Assembly: GCA_963835495.1 (NCBI GenBank)
Contig: CAWIFQ010000005.1
Coordinates: forward strand, 1,240,001 to 1,304,000
Length of the DNA stretch: 64,000 bases
Source of the DNA: Acaudatibacter sp963835495
GTDB lineage: Bacteria > Pseudomonadota > Alphaproteobacteria > Caulobacterales > Caulobacteraceae
Direction: 5' to 3'
In this document: positions 28,392 through 36,192 of the stretch, one piece after another
Layout of the letters: each line of letters begins with the position of its first letter
Position numbering within the stretch: position 1 is the stretch's first letter
Program-made: the position numbers and the translations under genes
Notes under the pieces: model-generated
What the model was told of the DNA's origin: nothing
Database searches by the model: none
Seen by the model: only the letters and a program-made list of their open reading frames with translations

Positions 28392-29243
28392 TTAGGCCGA
28401 CTCGAACCTCAGCGGCGCGCCCCAGAAACGCTCGACCAGGCCGTTCTGCGGACCGGGCGTTCCGGTGGTCAGGAAGCGGCGGGCGCCTGAGCCGCCGGCG
28501 GCGTATTCCGGGTGGTGGGCGAGGTAGCGCTGGATCGCACTGGCCGTGGCGTCCGGCTGGTGGATCAGCGGCGTGCCTGGCGGCAGGGCGGCGCGGAACA
28601 GGTCGGCGATGATCTCGTAGTGGGTGCAGCCGAGGATGGCGCGGTCGGGCGGGCGGCCGATCCGGCGGGTCAGGGCGGCGACGTGGGCCTCGACCACCGG
28701 GCGGATCGTCGCGTCGTCCTCGCCGGCCTCGATCTGCCGCGCCAGGGTGGCGCAGGGCTCGGAGAACACCGCCACCGCGTCGCTGCGCTTGGCGATCTCG
28801 ATCTCATAGACCCGGCTGGCGGCGGTGGCGGGGGTGGAGAAGATGCCGAGGATATCGAGCTTCTCGATCTTGTCGTCGCGCTGCAGCAACTCCTCGTTCC
28901 ACGGGCGGCCCGTCGCCCCCTCGATCGTGGGAACGATGAGACCCAGGATATTCACCGGCCGGCCCAGTTTGCGCCGATAGTCCGGCAGCCAGGTCTGCTG
29001 CAGCCGGCGCAGCGCAACCGCCGCGGCGGTGTTGCAGGCCAGGATGACGAGGTCGCAGCCCTGGTCGAACAGCCGCTCGCAGCCGGCGCGGACCAGCTCG
29101 ACGATCTCCTCGCCCGGCCGTCCGCCGTAGGGCGTGTTGGCCTGATCGGCGAGGTAGACGATGTCGGCGTCGGGCAAGGCGCGCACCAGCGCGTGCAGCA
29201 CGGTCAGTCCGCCGATCCCCGAATCGAATACGCCGATCGCCAT
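28392..29243 (-). CDS. murI: Glutamate racemase
   Basis: 283 residues. MurI interconverts L- and D-glutamate for peptidoglycan. Catalytic residues are seen in GVFDSGIGGLTV (N-terminus, Asp and Ser), NTPYGGRPGEEI, Cys70 in VILACNTAAAV and the second Cys in AILGCTHYEII. ATG 29243 is chosen since the motif begins directly after it. The 106-base gap on its 3' side (28286-28391) holds an open minus-strand tail without a start, which I do not call. Confidence 0.95.
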   Translation of the reverse strand: MAIGVFDSGIGGLTVLHALVRALPDADIVYLADQANTPYGGRPGEEIVELVRAGCERLFDQGCDLVILACNTAAAVALRRLQQTWLPDYRRKLGRPVNILGLIVPTIEGATGRPWNEELLQRDDKIEKLDILGIFSTPATAASRVYEIEIAKRSDAVAVFSEPCATLARQIEAGEDDATIRPVVEAHVAALTRRIGRPPDRAILGCTHYEIIADLFRAALPPGTPLIHQPDATASAIQRYLAHHPEYAAGGSGARRFLTTGTPGPQNGLVERFWGAPLRFESA

Positions 29244-29333
29244 CGGTCGCCGTTTAGTCGGCTGTCTCGCAGTCGTCCATGCGGGCAGTTGCCGTACCGG
29301 CCGGGCCGAACGCGCCGCAGGCGCCGTCAAGTG

Positions 29334-29425
29334 TAACCGCGGAGGACGCAAAGGAGGGCCGAGGGCGCAGAGGAAGACGCCGAGCCTCTGCGAACTTGGT
29401 GTCTTCTCCGCGAACTCTGCGGTTA
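29334..29425. repeat. Palindromic intergenic repeat between murI and rpoH
   Basis: TAACCGC at 29334-29340 and GCGGTTA at 29419-29425 bound a 92-base segment built of GCAGAGGA/GACGC-like units on one side and TCTGCG/CTCCGCGAAC on the other. It can fold on itself. The wording resembles the CCGCAGAG-type intergenic repeats known from many proteobacteria. Function unknown. Confidence 0.5.
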
Positions 29426-29470
29426 TCCTTAGCTGCGCCTGCGGCGCTCACAGTTTCGCCGAGCGAGCGC

Positions 29471-30358
29471 CTACGCGGCGTCCAGATGGCGTTCGTGCGC
29501 GGCCGCCCGCATCGCCTTCTGCAGCTTCTCGAACGCCCGCACCTCGATCTGGCGCACGCGCTCGCGGCTGACACCGTACTGGCCGGCGAGTTCCTCGAGC
29601 GTGGTCGGGTCGTCCTGCAGCCGGCGCTGGGTCAGGATATGCCGTTCGCGGTCGGTCAGCTCCGTCATGGCCTCTTCGAGGAGGCTCATGCGGATCGACT
29701 TCTCTTCGCTTTCGGCGAGCTGGGTTTCCTGGCTGACGGCGTCCTTGTCCTCAAGCCAGTCCTGCCACTCGTTCTCGCTGTCGGCGCGCAGCGGCGCGTT
29801 CAGCGAGGCGTCCGGCCCGGAGAGCCGGCGATTCATCGAGATCACTTCCTCGTCGAGCACGCCCAGCTTGGTGGCGATCAGGCGGACCTGGTCGGGGTGG
29901 AGGTCGCCCTCTTCCAGCGCCGAGATCTCGCTCTTGGCCTTGCGCAGGTTGAAGAACAGCTTCTTCTGCGCCGCCGTCGTGCCCATCTTCACCAGCGACC
30001 ACGAGCGCAGGATGTATTCCTGGATCGAGGCGCGGATCCACCACATCGCGTAGGTGGCGAGGCGGAAGCCCTTGTCCGGCTCGAACTTCTTGACCGCCTG
30101 CATCAGGCCGACGTTGCCTTCCGAGATCACTTCCTCGATCGGCAGGCCATAGCCGCGGTAGCCCATGGCGATCTTGGCCACCAGGCGCAGGTGGCTGTTG
30201 ACCAGCTGGCGCGCGGAATCGAAGTCCTGGTGCTCGCGCCAGCGCTTGGCGAGCATGAACTCCTCTTCCTTCCCCAGCATGGGGAACTTGCGGATGTCCG
30301 AGAGGTACCGCGACAGGCCGCCTTCCGGCGACATGACAGCAAGAGACGCTGTAGCCAT
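29471..30358 (-). CDS. rpoH: RNA polymerase sigma-32 factor (heat shock)
   Basis: 295 residues. Region 2 reads LVNSHLRLVAKIAMGYRGYGLPIEEVISEGNVGLMQAVKKFEP with GFRLATYAMWWIRASIQEYIL. The RpoH box QKKLFFNLRKAKSEI follows (about 132), and region 4 is LTDRERHILTQRRLQDDPTTLEELAGQYGVSRERVRQIEVRAFEKL. It directs transcription of chaperone and protease genes. ATG 30358 lies 13 bases after GGGG with an AT-rich spacer, so the ribosome-binding site is weak, which could matter for temperature control. It follows the rluD-like gene in the same direction. Confidence 0.97.
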   Translation of the reverse strand: MATASLAVMSPEGGLSRYLSDIRKFPMLGKEEEFMLAKRWREHQDFDSARQLVNSHLRLVAKIAMGYRGYGLPIEEVISEGNVGLMQAVKKFEPDKGFRLATYAMWWIRASIQEYILRSWSLVKMGTTAAQKKLFFNLRKAKSEISALEEGDLHPDQVRLIATKLGVLDEEVISMNRRLSGPDASLNAPLRADSENEWQDWLEDKDAVSQETQLAESEEKSIRMSLLEEAMTELTDRERHILTQRRLQDDPTTLEELAGQYGVSRERVRQIEVRAFEKLQKAMRAAAHERHLDAA

Positions 30359-30575
30359 ATTTAGATTTTATCCCCTTTGGGGCGCGGCGCGCACAGCTTT
30401 GTGCGAACCCCACCCCGACAATCGGCTAGATAATTCTTCGTTGCGCGTTTTTTAAGACGACCAACGTGTGAAGGTTTCTACATGCGGCGCCAGCAGGGCT
30501 AATGGCCGGGAAGGCCGGCCGGGTCTGGCCATTTGGAGGCGACACAGACTCTATACGCGCGAACCAGGCGTCCGG

Positions 30576-31565
30576 TTACAGGCGCTCGAGCGCCGATTGC
30601 AGCCGCGCCATGTCGTCGGGCGGATCGCTCTCGAAGCGCAGCTTCTCGCCGGTGATCGGGTGGACGAAGCCGAGCACCGCGGCGTGCAGCGCCTGGCGGG
30701 TGAGGCCGGCTTCGGCGATCGCCGCCCGCACCGCCGGGGCCGGGGCGCCCGCGCCGTAGACCGGGTCGCCAAGGCAGGGCGCGCCGATGTGGGCGAGGTG
30801 GACCCGGATCTGGTGGGTGCGGCCGGTCTCCAGCCGGCAGGCGACGCGGGCGGCGAGCGGACGACCTACGGGGCCATAGCGGTGATGGACCCGGTAGTGC
30901 GTCACCGCTTCGCGGCCGCCGCGGGTGATGGCCATCTTCTTGCGGTCGTGCGGCGAGCGGCCCAGCCGGGTGGCGATCGTGCCGGCGTTCTGTTTCGGCG
31001 CGCCGCGGGTCAGCGCCAGGTAGACCCGCTCGATGTCGTGGCGCTCGAACAGGGCCGCCAGACCCCGATGCGCCGCATCGGTCTTGGCCGCGACCATCAC
31101 GCCCGAGGTGTCCTTGTCGAGCCGGTGGACGATGCCGGGCCGGGCCACGCCGCCGATGCCGGAGAGACTGGCGCCGCAGTGGGCCAGCAGGGCGTTGACC
31201 AGGGTGCCGGTCTCGCTGCCGGGGGCCGGGTGCGCCGCCATGCCGGCCGGTTTGTCGACCACGATCAGGTGTTCGTCCTCGAACAGGATCGGCAACGGGA
31301 TCGCTTCCGGCTGCGGGTCGGCCGGCGTCGGCGGCGGGATCTCGATCAAGTAGACGCCTGGCGCGGCCTTGGCCGAGGCGTCGGTGAGGGTTTCCTCGCC
31401 GCGGCTCACCGCGCCGGCGGCCATCAGCGCCTGCAGGCGGGCCCGGGAAAGCTCGGGCGCGGCGTCGGTCAGGGCGCGGTCCAGGCGACCGGTCACGTCC
31501 GCGGCGAGCTGGACTTCGCGGATGTCGGCCGGCGCTATCTCGTCTTCGGTTTCAACGCCGATCAA
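30576..31565 (-). CDS. rluD: RluA-family 23S rRNA pseudouridine synthase (RluD-like)
   Basis: 329 residues. An N-terminal S4 RNA-binding domain (RLDRALTDAAPELSRARLQALM) precedes the RluA catalytic domain: PILFEDEHLIVVDKPAGMAAHP, the active-site motif GIVHRLDKDTSGVM with catalytic Asp, and RLETGRTHQIRVHLAHIGAP. RluD forms pseudouridines 1911/1915/1917 in helix 69; assignment to RluD over RluC is by overall form. The start is TTG 31565, overlapping the lysE-family stop by 14 bases. Confidence 0.88.
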   Translation of the reverse strand: MIGVETEDEIAPADIREVQLAADVTGRLDRALTDAAPELSRARLQALMAAGAVSRGEETLTDASAKAAPGVYLIEIPPPTPADPQPEAIPLPILFEDEHLIVVDKPAGMAAHPAPGSETGTLVNALLAHCGASLSGIGGVARPGIVHRLDKDTSGVMVAAKTDAAHRGLAALFERHDIERVYLALTRGAPKQNAGTIATRLGRSPHDRKKMAITRGGREAVTHYRVHHRYGPVGRPLAARVACRLETGRTHQIRVHLAHIGAPCLGDPVYGAGAPAPAVRAAIAEAGLTRQALHAAVLGFVHPITGEKLRFESDPPDDMARLQSALERL

Positions 31566-32172
31566 GCGCGAGCCTCAGGCCGAAGCCAACGAAGACGACG
31601 CCGGTCACGCGGTCGATCCAGCGCACCACCGCCTGCCGCGACAGCCAGCGCTTCAGCGGCGAGGTCGCCGCGATCAGCGCCGCGAACCAGATCGCGCCCA
31701 GCACGCCGTGGATCGCCGCCAGCAGGAAGATGAACGGCCCGGCCGCGACGTGCGCCGGGACGAACTGGGGCAGGAAGGAGACGTAGAAAACGCCGATCTT
31801 CGGGTTCAGCAGGTTGTTGAGGAAGCCGCGCGCCCACCAGTCGCCGCCGGCGGCGCCGGCTGCGGCGCCGAGATCGAACCGCGACCGGGGCTTCAGGATC
31901 AGCCTGATCCCGAGCCAGGCCAGATAGGCCGCGCCGGCCCACTTCAGCGCCGTGTAGGCAAGGCTCGACGCCGCCAGCAGGACGCCAAGTCCCAGCGACA
32001 CCGCCGCGCCCCAGGCCAGGCAGCCGCAGATGATGCCGAAGCCCGCCAGCGCCGCGGTCCGGGGACCCTCGACCGCCGCCGTGCGCAGCACCATCGCCGT
32101 GTCGAGGCCCGGCGTGACGGTCAGCAGGCTAGCCGCCGCGACGAAGGCGATCAGGGCGGTCTCGATATTCAC
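31552..32172 (-). CDS. LysE-family amino-acid/homoserine exporter
   Basis: 206 residues with about six membrane segments. The family signature is near the N-terminus (TVTPGLDTAMVLRTAAVEGPRTAALAGFGI) and RGFLNNLLNPKIGVFYVSFLPQF sits at about 125-147. Such proteins export lysine, threonine, homoserine or related compounds. The start is GTG 32172, overlapping the hisI stop (GTGA), so translation is coupled to hisI; its 3' end overlaps the rluD-like gene. Confidence 0.88.
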   Translation of the reverse strand: MNIETALIAFVAAASLLTVTPGLDTAMVLRTAAVEGPRTAALAGFGIICGCLAWGAAVSLGLGVLLAASSLAYTALKWAGAAYLAWLGIRLILKPRSRFDLGAAAGAAGGDWWARGFLNNLLNPKIGVFYVSFLPQFVPAHVAAGPFIFLLAAIHGVLGAIWFAALIAATSPLKRWLSRQAVVRWIDRVTGVVFVGFGLRLALDRR

Positions 32173-32567
32173 GGCCGTTCTTCCAGCTTGCCGTCCTCGA
32201 TCACGCGGTAGAAGCAGGAGCGGAAGCCGACGTGGCAGACCCCGCCGTCGCCCTGCGGCAGCACCTTCACCAGCACGGCGTCCTGGTCGCAGTCGACCCG
32301 CAGCTCCACCACCTGCTGCACCTGGCCGCTGGTCTCGCCCTTGCGCCACAGCTCCTGGCGCGCGCGGCTGAAGAACCACACCTCGCCGCTCTCCAGCGTC
32401 AGCTTCAGCGCCTCCGCGTTCATCCAGCCCAGCATCAGCACCTCGTCGGTCTGCGCGTGCTGCAGGATCGCCGCGATCAGGCCGTCGGCGTTGAAGCTGG
32501 GCGTCAGCGCCGCGCCGCGCTCGAGGGCGTTGGCGTCGAGCGCGGTGGGGAAGAGCGTCTCGGTCAT
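32169..32567 (-). CDS. hisI: Phosphoribosyl-AMP cyclohydrolase
   Basis: 132 residues, the stand-alone HisI form without the HisE domain. It catalyses the third step of histidine synthesis. Motifs are VLMLGWMNAEALKLTLESGEVWFFSRARQELWRKGETSG and the zinc-binding DCDQDAVLVKV and GVCHVGFRSCFYR, with the three metal-ligand cysteines. It heads the hisI-lysE-rluD run and stands alone from other his genes in the window. Confidence 0.95.
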   Translation of the reverse strand: MTETLFPTALDANALERGAALTPSFNADGLIAAILQHAQTDEVLMLGWMNAEALKLTLESGEVWFFSRARQELWRKGETSGQVQQVVELRVDCDQDAVLVKVLPQGDGGVCHVGFRSCFYRVIEDGKLEERP

Positions 32568-32595
32568 GGCGCAGGTATGGACCCGCTACCTTCAC

Positions 32596-32716
32596 TCGTC
32601 ACCCCGGCCGTAGCGAAGCGGAGAGCCGGGGCCGGACGTGCCGGCGCTTAGCTCGTCTTCGTCCGGGAGGCGTCGCGTCCGGCCCCGGATCGGCCTTTGG
32701 CCGTCCGCGGTGACGA
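32596..32716. repeat. Palindromic intergenic repeat between folE and hisI
   Basis: TCGTCACC (32596-32603) mirrors GGTGACGA (32709-32716), and inside these GAGCCGGGGCCGGACG mirrors CGTCCGGCCCCGG. It is an element of about 121 bases that fills most of the gap between folE and hisI. Related TCATGGCCGGG-type palindromes occur elsewhere in the window. Confidence 0.6.
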
Positions 32717-32726
32717 ACTGGTCCAC

Positions 32727-33356
32727 TCAGCGCCGGTTGCAGAGGTCCAGGAAGCGCTTCTGCAGGTCCTTGTCGGTGCGGAACACCCCGCAGAACTGGG
32801 TCGTCACGGTCGAGACGTGGCGGTGGTGGACGCCGCGCGTGGTCATGCACTGGTGCTCGGCGTCGATTAGGATGGCGACGCCGGCTGGCTTGAGGCCGTC
32901 GGTGATCGCATCGGCGATCTGCTGCGTCAGGGTCTCCTGGGTCTGCAGGCGGCGGGCGAAGATCTCGACCACCCGCGCCAGCTTGGAAATCCCGACCACC
33001 TTGCCCGTCGGCATGTAGGCGACGCAGGCCTTGCCCAGGAACGGCGCCATGTGGTGCTCGCAGTGGCTCTCCACCTCGATGTCGCGCAGCATGACGATGT
33101 CGTCGTAGCCCTGCACGTCCTCGAACGTGCGGTTCAGTTCCTTGGCCGGGTCGGCGTCGTAGCCGGAGAACCATTCCTCATAGGCGTCGACCACGCGCCT
33201 GGGGGTGTCGACCACGCCTTCGCGCCGCGGATCGTCGCCGGCCCAGGCGATCAGGGTCCGGACGGCTTCCATCGCCTGCTCCCGCGTCGGGCGTTCGACT
33301 GGCTCCAGGTCGTTGACGTCGCCGATCAAAGCTCGGTCGCGAGACAGGGCATCCAT
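32727..33356 (-). CDS. folE: GTP cyclohydrolase I
   Basis: 209 residues from ATG 33356. It converts GTP to 7,8-dihydroneopterin triphosphate, the first step of folate synthesis. Signatures are GVVDTPRRVVDAYEEWFSGY, zinc and active site EVESHCEHHMAPFLGKACVAYMP, SKLARVVEIFARRLQTQETLTQQIADAI and AEHQCMTTRGVHH. The frame stays open upstream to TTG 33521, but that extra segment is Arg/Gln-rich and unlike FolE; ATG 33356 gives the usual family size. Divergent from cysS. Confidence 0.93.
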   Translation of the reverse strand: MDALSRDRALIGDVNDLEPVERPTREQAMEAVRTLIAWAGDDPRREGVVDTPRRVVDAYEEWFSGYDADPAKELNRTFEDVQGYDDIVMLRDIEVESHCEHHMAPFLGKACVAYMPTGKVVGISKLARVVEIFARRLQTQETLTQQIADAITDGLKPAGVAILIDAEHQCMTTRGVHHRHVSTVTTQFCGVFRTDKDLQKRFLDLCNRR

Positions 33357-33529
33357 GCTGGGACTGAGAGTCTTTCCAGGGCCGAGTTGCGCCGAGGCGA
33401 AGGCCTCGGAAATGACGCGTGCCACCCTTTCACGACGCTGCTGTTGGCTCTCACGGCCGGTGGTTTCAGGAGCGTCTCGACTGTATATGGGCCGATGCCG
33501 CCTTTCGGCAACCGTAACCAAGCGTCACC

Positions 33530-34912
33530 ATGACACTTCGCCTTTATGACACCCTGACGCGCAGCAAGCGCGACTTCGTTCCGGTCAATCCAGAGCGGGT
33601 GACGATGTATGTCTGCGGGCCGACGGTCTACAATTACGCCCACGTCGGCAACGCGCGGCCGGTGGTGGTGTTCGACACCCTGTTCCGGCTGCTGCGGCGC
33701 ATCTACGGCGAGGATCACGTCCTCTACGCCGCCAACGTCACCGACGTGGACGACAAGATCAACCAGAAGGCCGCCGACGAGGGCGTGCCGATCGACGTGA
33801 TCACGCGCCGCTACCTCGACGCCTACCACGCCGACATGTCGGTGCTGGGCGCCTTGCCGACCACCTTCGAGCCGCGCGCGACCCAGACCATGGACGCGAT
33901 CATCGCCATGATCGGGCGCCTGATCCGCAACAACGCGGCCTACGCGGCCGAGGGCCATGTGCTGTTCAACACCGCGGCCTATTCCGACTACGGCAAGCTC
34001 TCGGGCCGGCCGATGGACGAGATGATCGCCGGCGCGCGGGTCGACGTCGCGCCCTACAAGCAGAACCCCGCCGACTTCGTCCTGTGGAAACCGTCCAAGC
34101 CGGGCGAGCCGGAGTGGCCGAGCCCGTTCGGGCCGGGCCGGCCGGGCTGGCACATCGAGTGCTCGGCGATGATCGAGCAGACGCTGGGCCTGCCGATCGA
34201 CATCCATGGCGGCGGCAACGACCTGATCTTCCCGCACCACGAGAACGAGATGGCGCAGGGCCTGTGCGCCGACCACGCGGACGCCTACGCCAATTACTGG
34301 CTGCACAACGGCTTCCTCAACTTCGGCGACGAGAAGATGTCGAAGAGCCTGGGCAACGTCGTGCTGGTGCACGATCTCGTCACCCGCGTCCCCGGCGAGG
34401 CGGTCCGCTGGGCGCTGCTGTCGGCGCACTACCATCAGCCGCTGTCCTGGAGTGAAGAGCTGATCGTGCAGGCGACCCGTCAGCTCAATCGGCTCTATGG
34501 TGCTCTGCAGGATAGCGCCGAGGTGGAGGCGACCCACGTCGGCCCGAGCGCGGCCTTCCTGGAAGCGCTGGAGGACGATCTCAACACGCCGCGCGCCTTC
34601 GCCGAGCTGCATGCGCTGGCCGGCCAGCTTCAGACCACGACGGGCGCCGAGAGGGCGGCGATCAAGGGCGAACTGCTCGCCTCGGCGCACCTGATCGGCT
34701 TCCTCCACGCCGACCCGGAAGCCTGGTTCCAGGGCGCGGCCGACCCGGCGCTGAAGGAGCGGATCGACGGCCTGATCGCCGAGCGCGTCGCCGCCCGCAC
34801 CGCCAAGGACTGGGCCAGCGCCGACCGCATCCGCGCCGAGCTCACCGCGTTGAATGTCGAGGTGATGGACAACGCCACGGGCGCGACCTGGCGGATCAAG
34901 GAGAAAGCCTGA
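33530..34912 (+). CDS. cysS: Cysteinyl-tRNA synthetase
   Basis: 460 residues, class I. The zinc-binding Cys and the HIGH-like motif lie in MYVCGPTVYNYAHVGNARP (about 26-44). GWHIECSAM (about 205) and HGGGNDLIFPHHENE (about 223) supply the other zinc ligands. KMSKSLGN (about 265) is the nucleotide loop, and the DALR domain follows. The start follows TGTAT-rich DNA and has no strong Shine-Dalgarno sequence. The stop shares one base with the next ATG (TGATG). Confidence 0.97.
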   Translation: MTLRLYDTLTRSKRDFVPVNPERVTMYVCGPTVYNYAHVGNARPVVVFDTLFRLLRRIYGEDHVLYAANVTDVDDKINQKAADEGVPIDVITRRYLDAYHADMSVLGALPTTFEPRATQTMDAIIAMIGRLIRNNAAYAAEGHVLFNTAAYSDYGKLSGRPMDEMIAGARVDVAPYKQNPADFVLWKPSKPGEPEWPSPFGPGRPGWHIECSAMIEQTLGLPIDIHGGGNDLIFPHHENEMAQGLCADHADAYANYWLHNGFLNFGDEKMSKSLGNVVLVHDLVTRVPGEAVRWALLSAHYHQPLSWSEELIVQATRQLNRLYGALQDSAEVEATHVGPSAAFLEALEDDLNTPRAFAELHALAGQLQTTTGAERAAIKGELLASAHLIGFLHADPEAWFQGAADPALKERIDGLIAERVAARTAKDWASADRIRAELTALNVEVMDNATGATWRIKEKA

Positions 34913-35379
34913 TGGCGCTCCCCCTGAAGATCGAGCACCGCATCGGGGTGCAGACGCCCGCGGCGCCCATCTGGGAAATGATCGCCGACATCAACGGCTG
35001 GCCGGCCTGGAATCCGCTCTATCCGAAGGCCAAGGGCGAGGTGCAGTTCGGCGCCGAGCTGGAGCTGGAGGTGGCGCTGCCGGGCGAGGCGCCGCGCACG
35101 ATCAAGCCGAAGATCCTCGACTGGACCCCCAACGAGCAGATTCTCTGGAACGTCAGCATGATGGGCGGGCTGATCCGCACCACCCGCTACATCGAGCTCG
35201 AGACCCTCGACAACGGCAACTGCATCTTTTCCAACGGCGAGCTGTTCGAGGGGCCGCTGATGCGCTTCATCCCCAAGAAGACGCGCAAGGCGATCAAGGC
35301 CGGGTTCAGGGCGTTCGGCGAGACGGTGCGCGACCGGGCCGAGGCGGCCTGGAAAGCCGAGCACCCGGACGCCACATAA
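34912..35379 (+). CDS. SRPBCC-domain (polyketide cyclase-like) protein
   Basis: 155 residues with the START/Bet v1-like SRPBCC pattern: IEHRIGVQTPAAPIWEMIADINGWPAWNPLYPKAKG at the start, a beta sheet with ELEVALPGEAPRTIKPKILDWTPNEQILWNV, and a long C-terminal helix. Such proteins bind hydrophobic ligands in a cavity; this one has no assigned ligand. It is cotranscribed with cysS (TGATG). Confidence 0.8.
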   Translation: MALPLKIEHRIGVQTPAAPIWEMIADINGWPAWNPLYPKAKGEVQFGAELELEVALPGEAPRTIKPKILDWTPNEQILWNVSMMGGLIRTTRYIELETLDNGNCIFSNGELFEGPLMRFIPKKTRKAIKAGFRAFGETVRDRAEAAWKAEHPDAT

Positions 35380-35403
35380 GCGGCCCATGCCCCCAAGCCT
35401 TTC

Positions 35404-35877
35404 ATGATCGACGATCTCTATTCGGCCAGGATCCTCAAGGCCGCGGCCAACATGCCGCGCGCCGGCCGTCTCGCGCACCCTGACGCCAGCGTCGAGAAAG
35501 TCTCCAAGCTGTGCGGCAGCCGCATCACCGTCGACGTGAAGCTGGAGGATGGCCGCATCGTCGACTACGCCCAGGATGTGAAGGCCTGCGCTCTGGGTCA
35601 GGCCGCGGCGGCGATCATGGGCGAGCATGCGGTCGGCGCCAGCGTTGAGGAAATCGAAATGGCGCGCGATGCACTGCGTGCTATGTTGAAGCAGGGCGCA
35701 CCCGCGCCCGAAGGACGGTTTGCGGACTTGGCCATGCTGGCGCCCGTGAAAGACTACCCGCCGCGCCACGTCTCGACGATGCTCGCATTCGAGGCGACGG
35801 CGGAGGCGTGCCGCATCGCCCTGGCCAAGGCCGCGGAACGGACGACCGGACGAACTAGCCGCGCCGGCGCGGCTTGA
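35404..35877 (+). CDS. NifU/IscU-like iron-sulphur cluster scaffold-family protein
   Basis: 157 residues. The N-terminus ARILKAAANMPRAGRL is the IscU-like LxxP region. Cys37 in SKLCGSRITVDVK and a second Cys in VKACALGQAAAAIMG match the first two of the three scaffold cysteines; the third, expected in a CxxC-like or HC motif near residue 105, is not seen. So it is an IscU/NifU N-domain relative that may bind or pass on clusters but may not be a full scaffold. It lies between an SRPBCC gene and yidD. Confidence 0.75.
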   Translation: MIDDLYSARILKAAANMPRAGRLAHPDASVEKVSKLCGSRITVDVKLEDGRIVDYAQDVKACALGQAAAAIMGEHAVGASVEEIEMARDALRAMLKQGAPAPEGRFADLAMLAPVKDYPPRHVSTMLAFEATAEACRIALAKAAERTTGRTSRAGAA

Positions 35878-35937
35878 TCCGGCCCTGGGCGGCGCGCCAT
35901 ATGCCGCCTCATCGCTGATCCCAGAACCCACGCCGGC

Positions 35938-36192
35938 ATGAATCTCTACGCACGCAGCGTCGGCCTCGCGCACCGCGCCTACAAGCTGATGCTCTCGCCC
36001 TGGATCGGGCGATCATGCCGCTTCCTGCCGACCTGTTCGGACTACGCGGCCGAAGCTCTGATCCTGCACGGGCCCCTCCGCGGCGGCGCGCTCGCCACCT
36101 GGCGCCTGTGCCGATGCCAACCCTTCGGCCGCGCTGGGTTCGACCCAGTGCCGCCACCGCGCGCGAAGCGCGGGTTCAAGTGTGAGACATGA
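35938..36192 (+). CDS. yidD: Membrane protein insertion efficiency factor YidD
   Basis: 84 residues. The family motif is clear: YKLMLSPWIGRSCRFLPTCSDYAAEALILHGPLRGGALATWRLCRCQPFGRAGFDPVP. YidD is a small basic amphipathic protein at the inner membrane that assists YidC-dependent insertion. It is normally next to rpmH-rnpA-yidC, but here it precedes thrS and overlaps its start by four bases (ATGA). That yidD-thrS coupling is also seen in other alphaproteobacteria as far as I know. Confidence 0.93.
   Translation: MNLYARSVGLAHRAYKLMLSPWIGRSCRFLPTCSDYAAEALILHGPLRGGALATWRLCRCQPFGRAGFDPVPPPRAKRGFKCET

Noticed and set aside
30359..30575. Heat-shock (sigma-32) promoter upstream of rpoH
   Set aside because: CTTAAAA and TTATCT are present but the spacing and -10 do not fit the sigma-32 consensus well enough to call.
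33357..33521. A 55-codon N-terminal extension of FolE from TTG 33521
   Set aside because: The segment is Arg/Gln-rich and unlike FolE; ATG 33356 gives the normal length.
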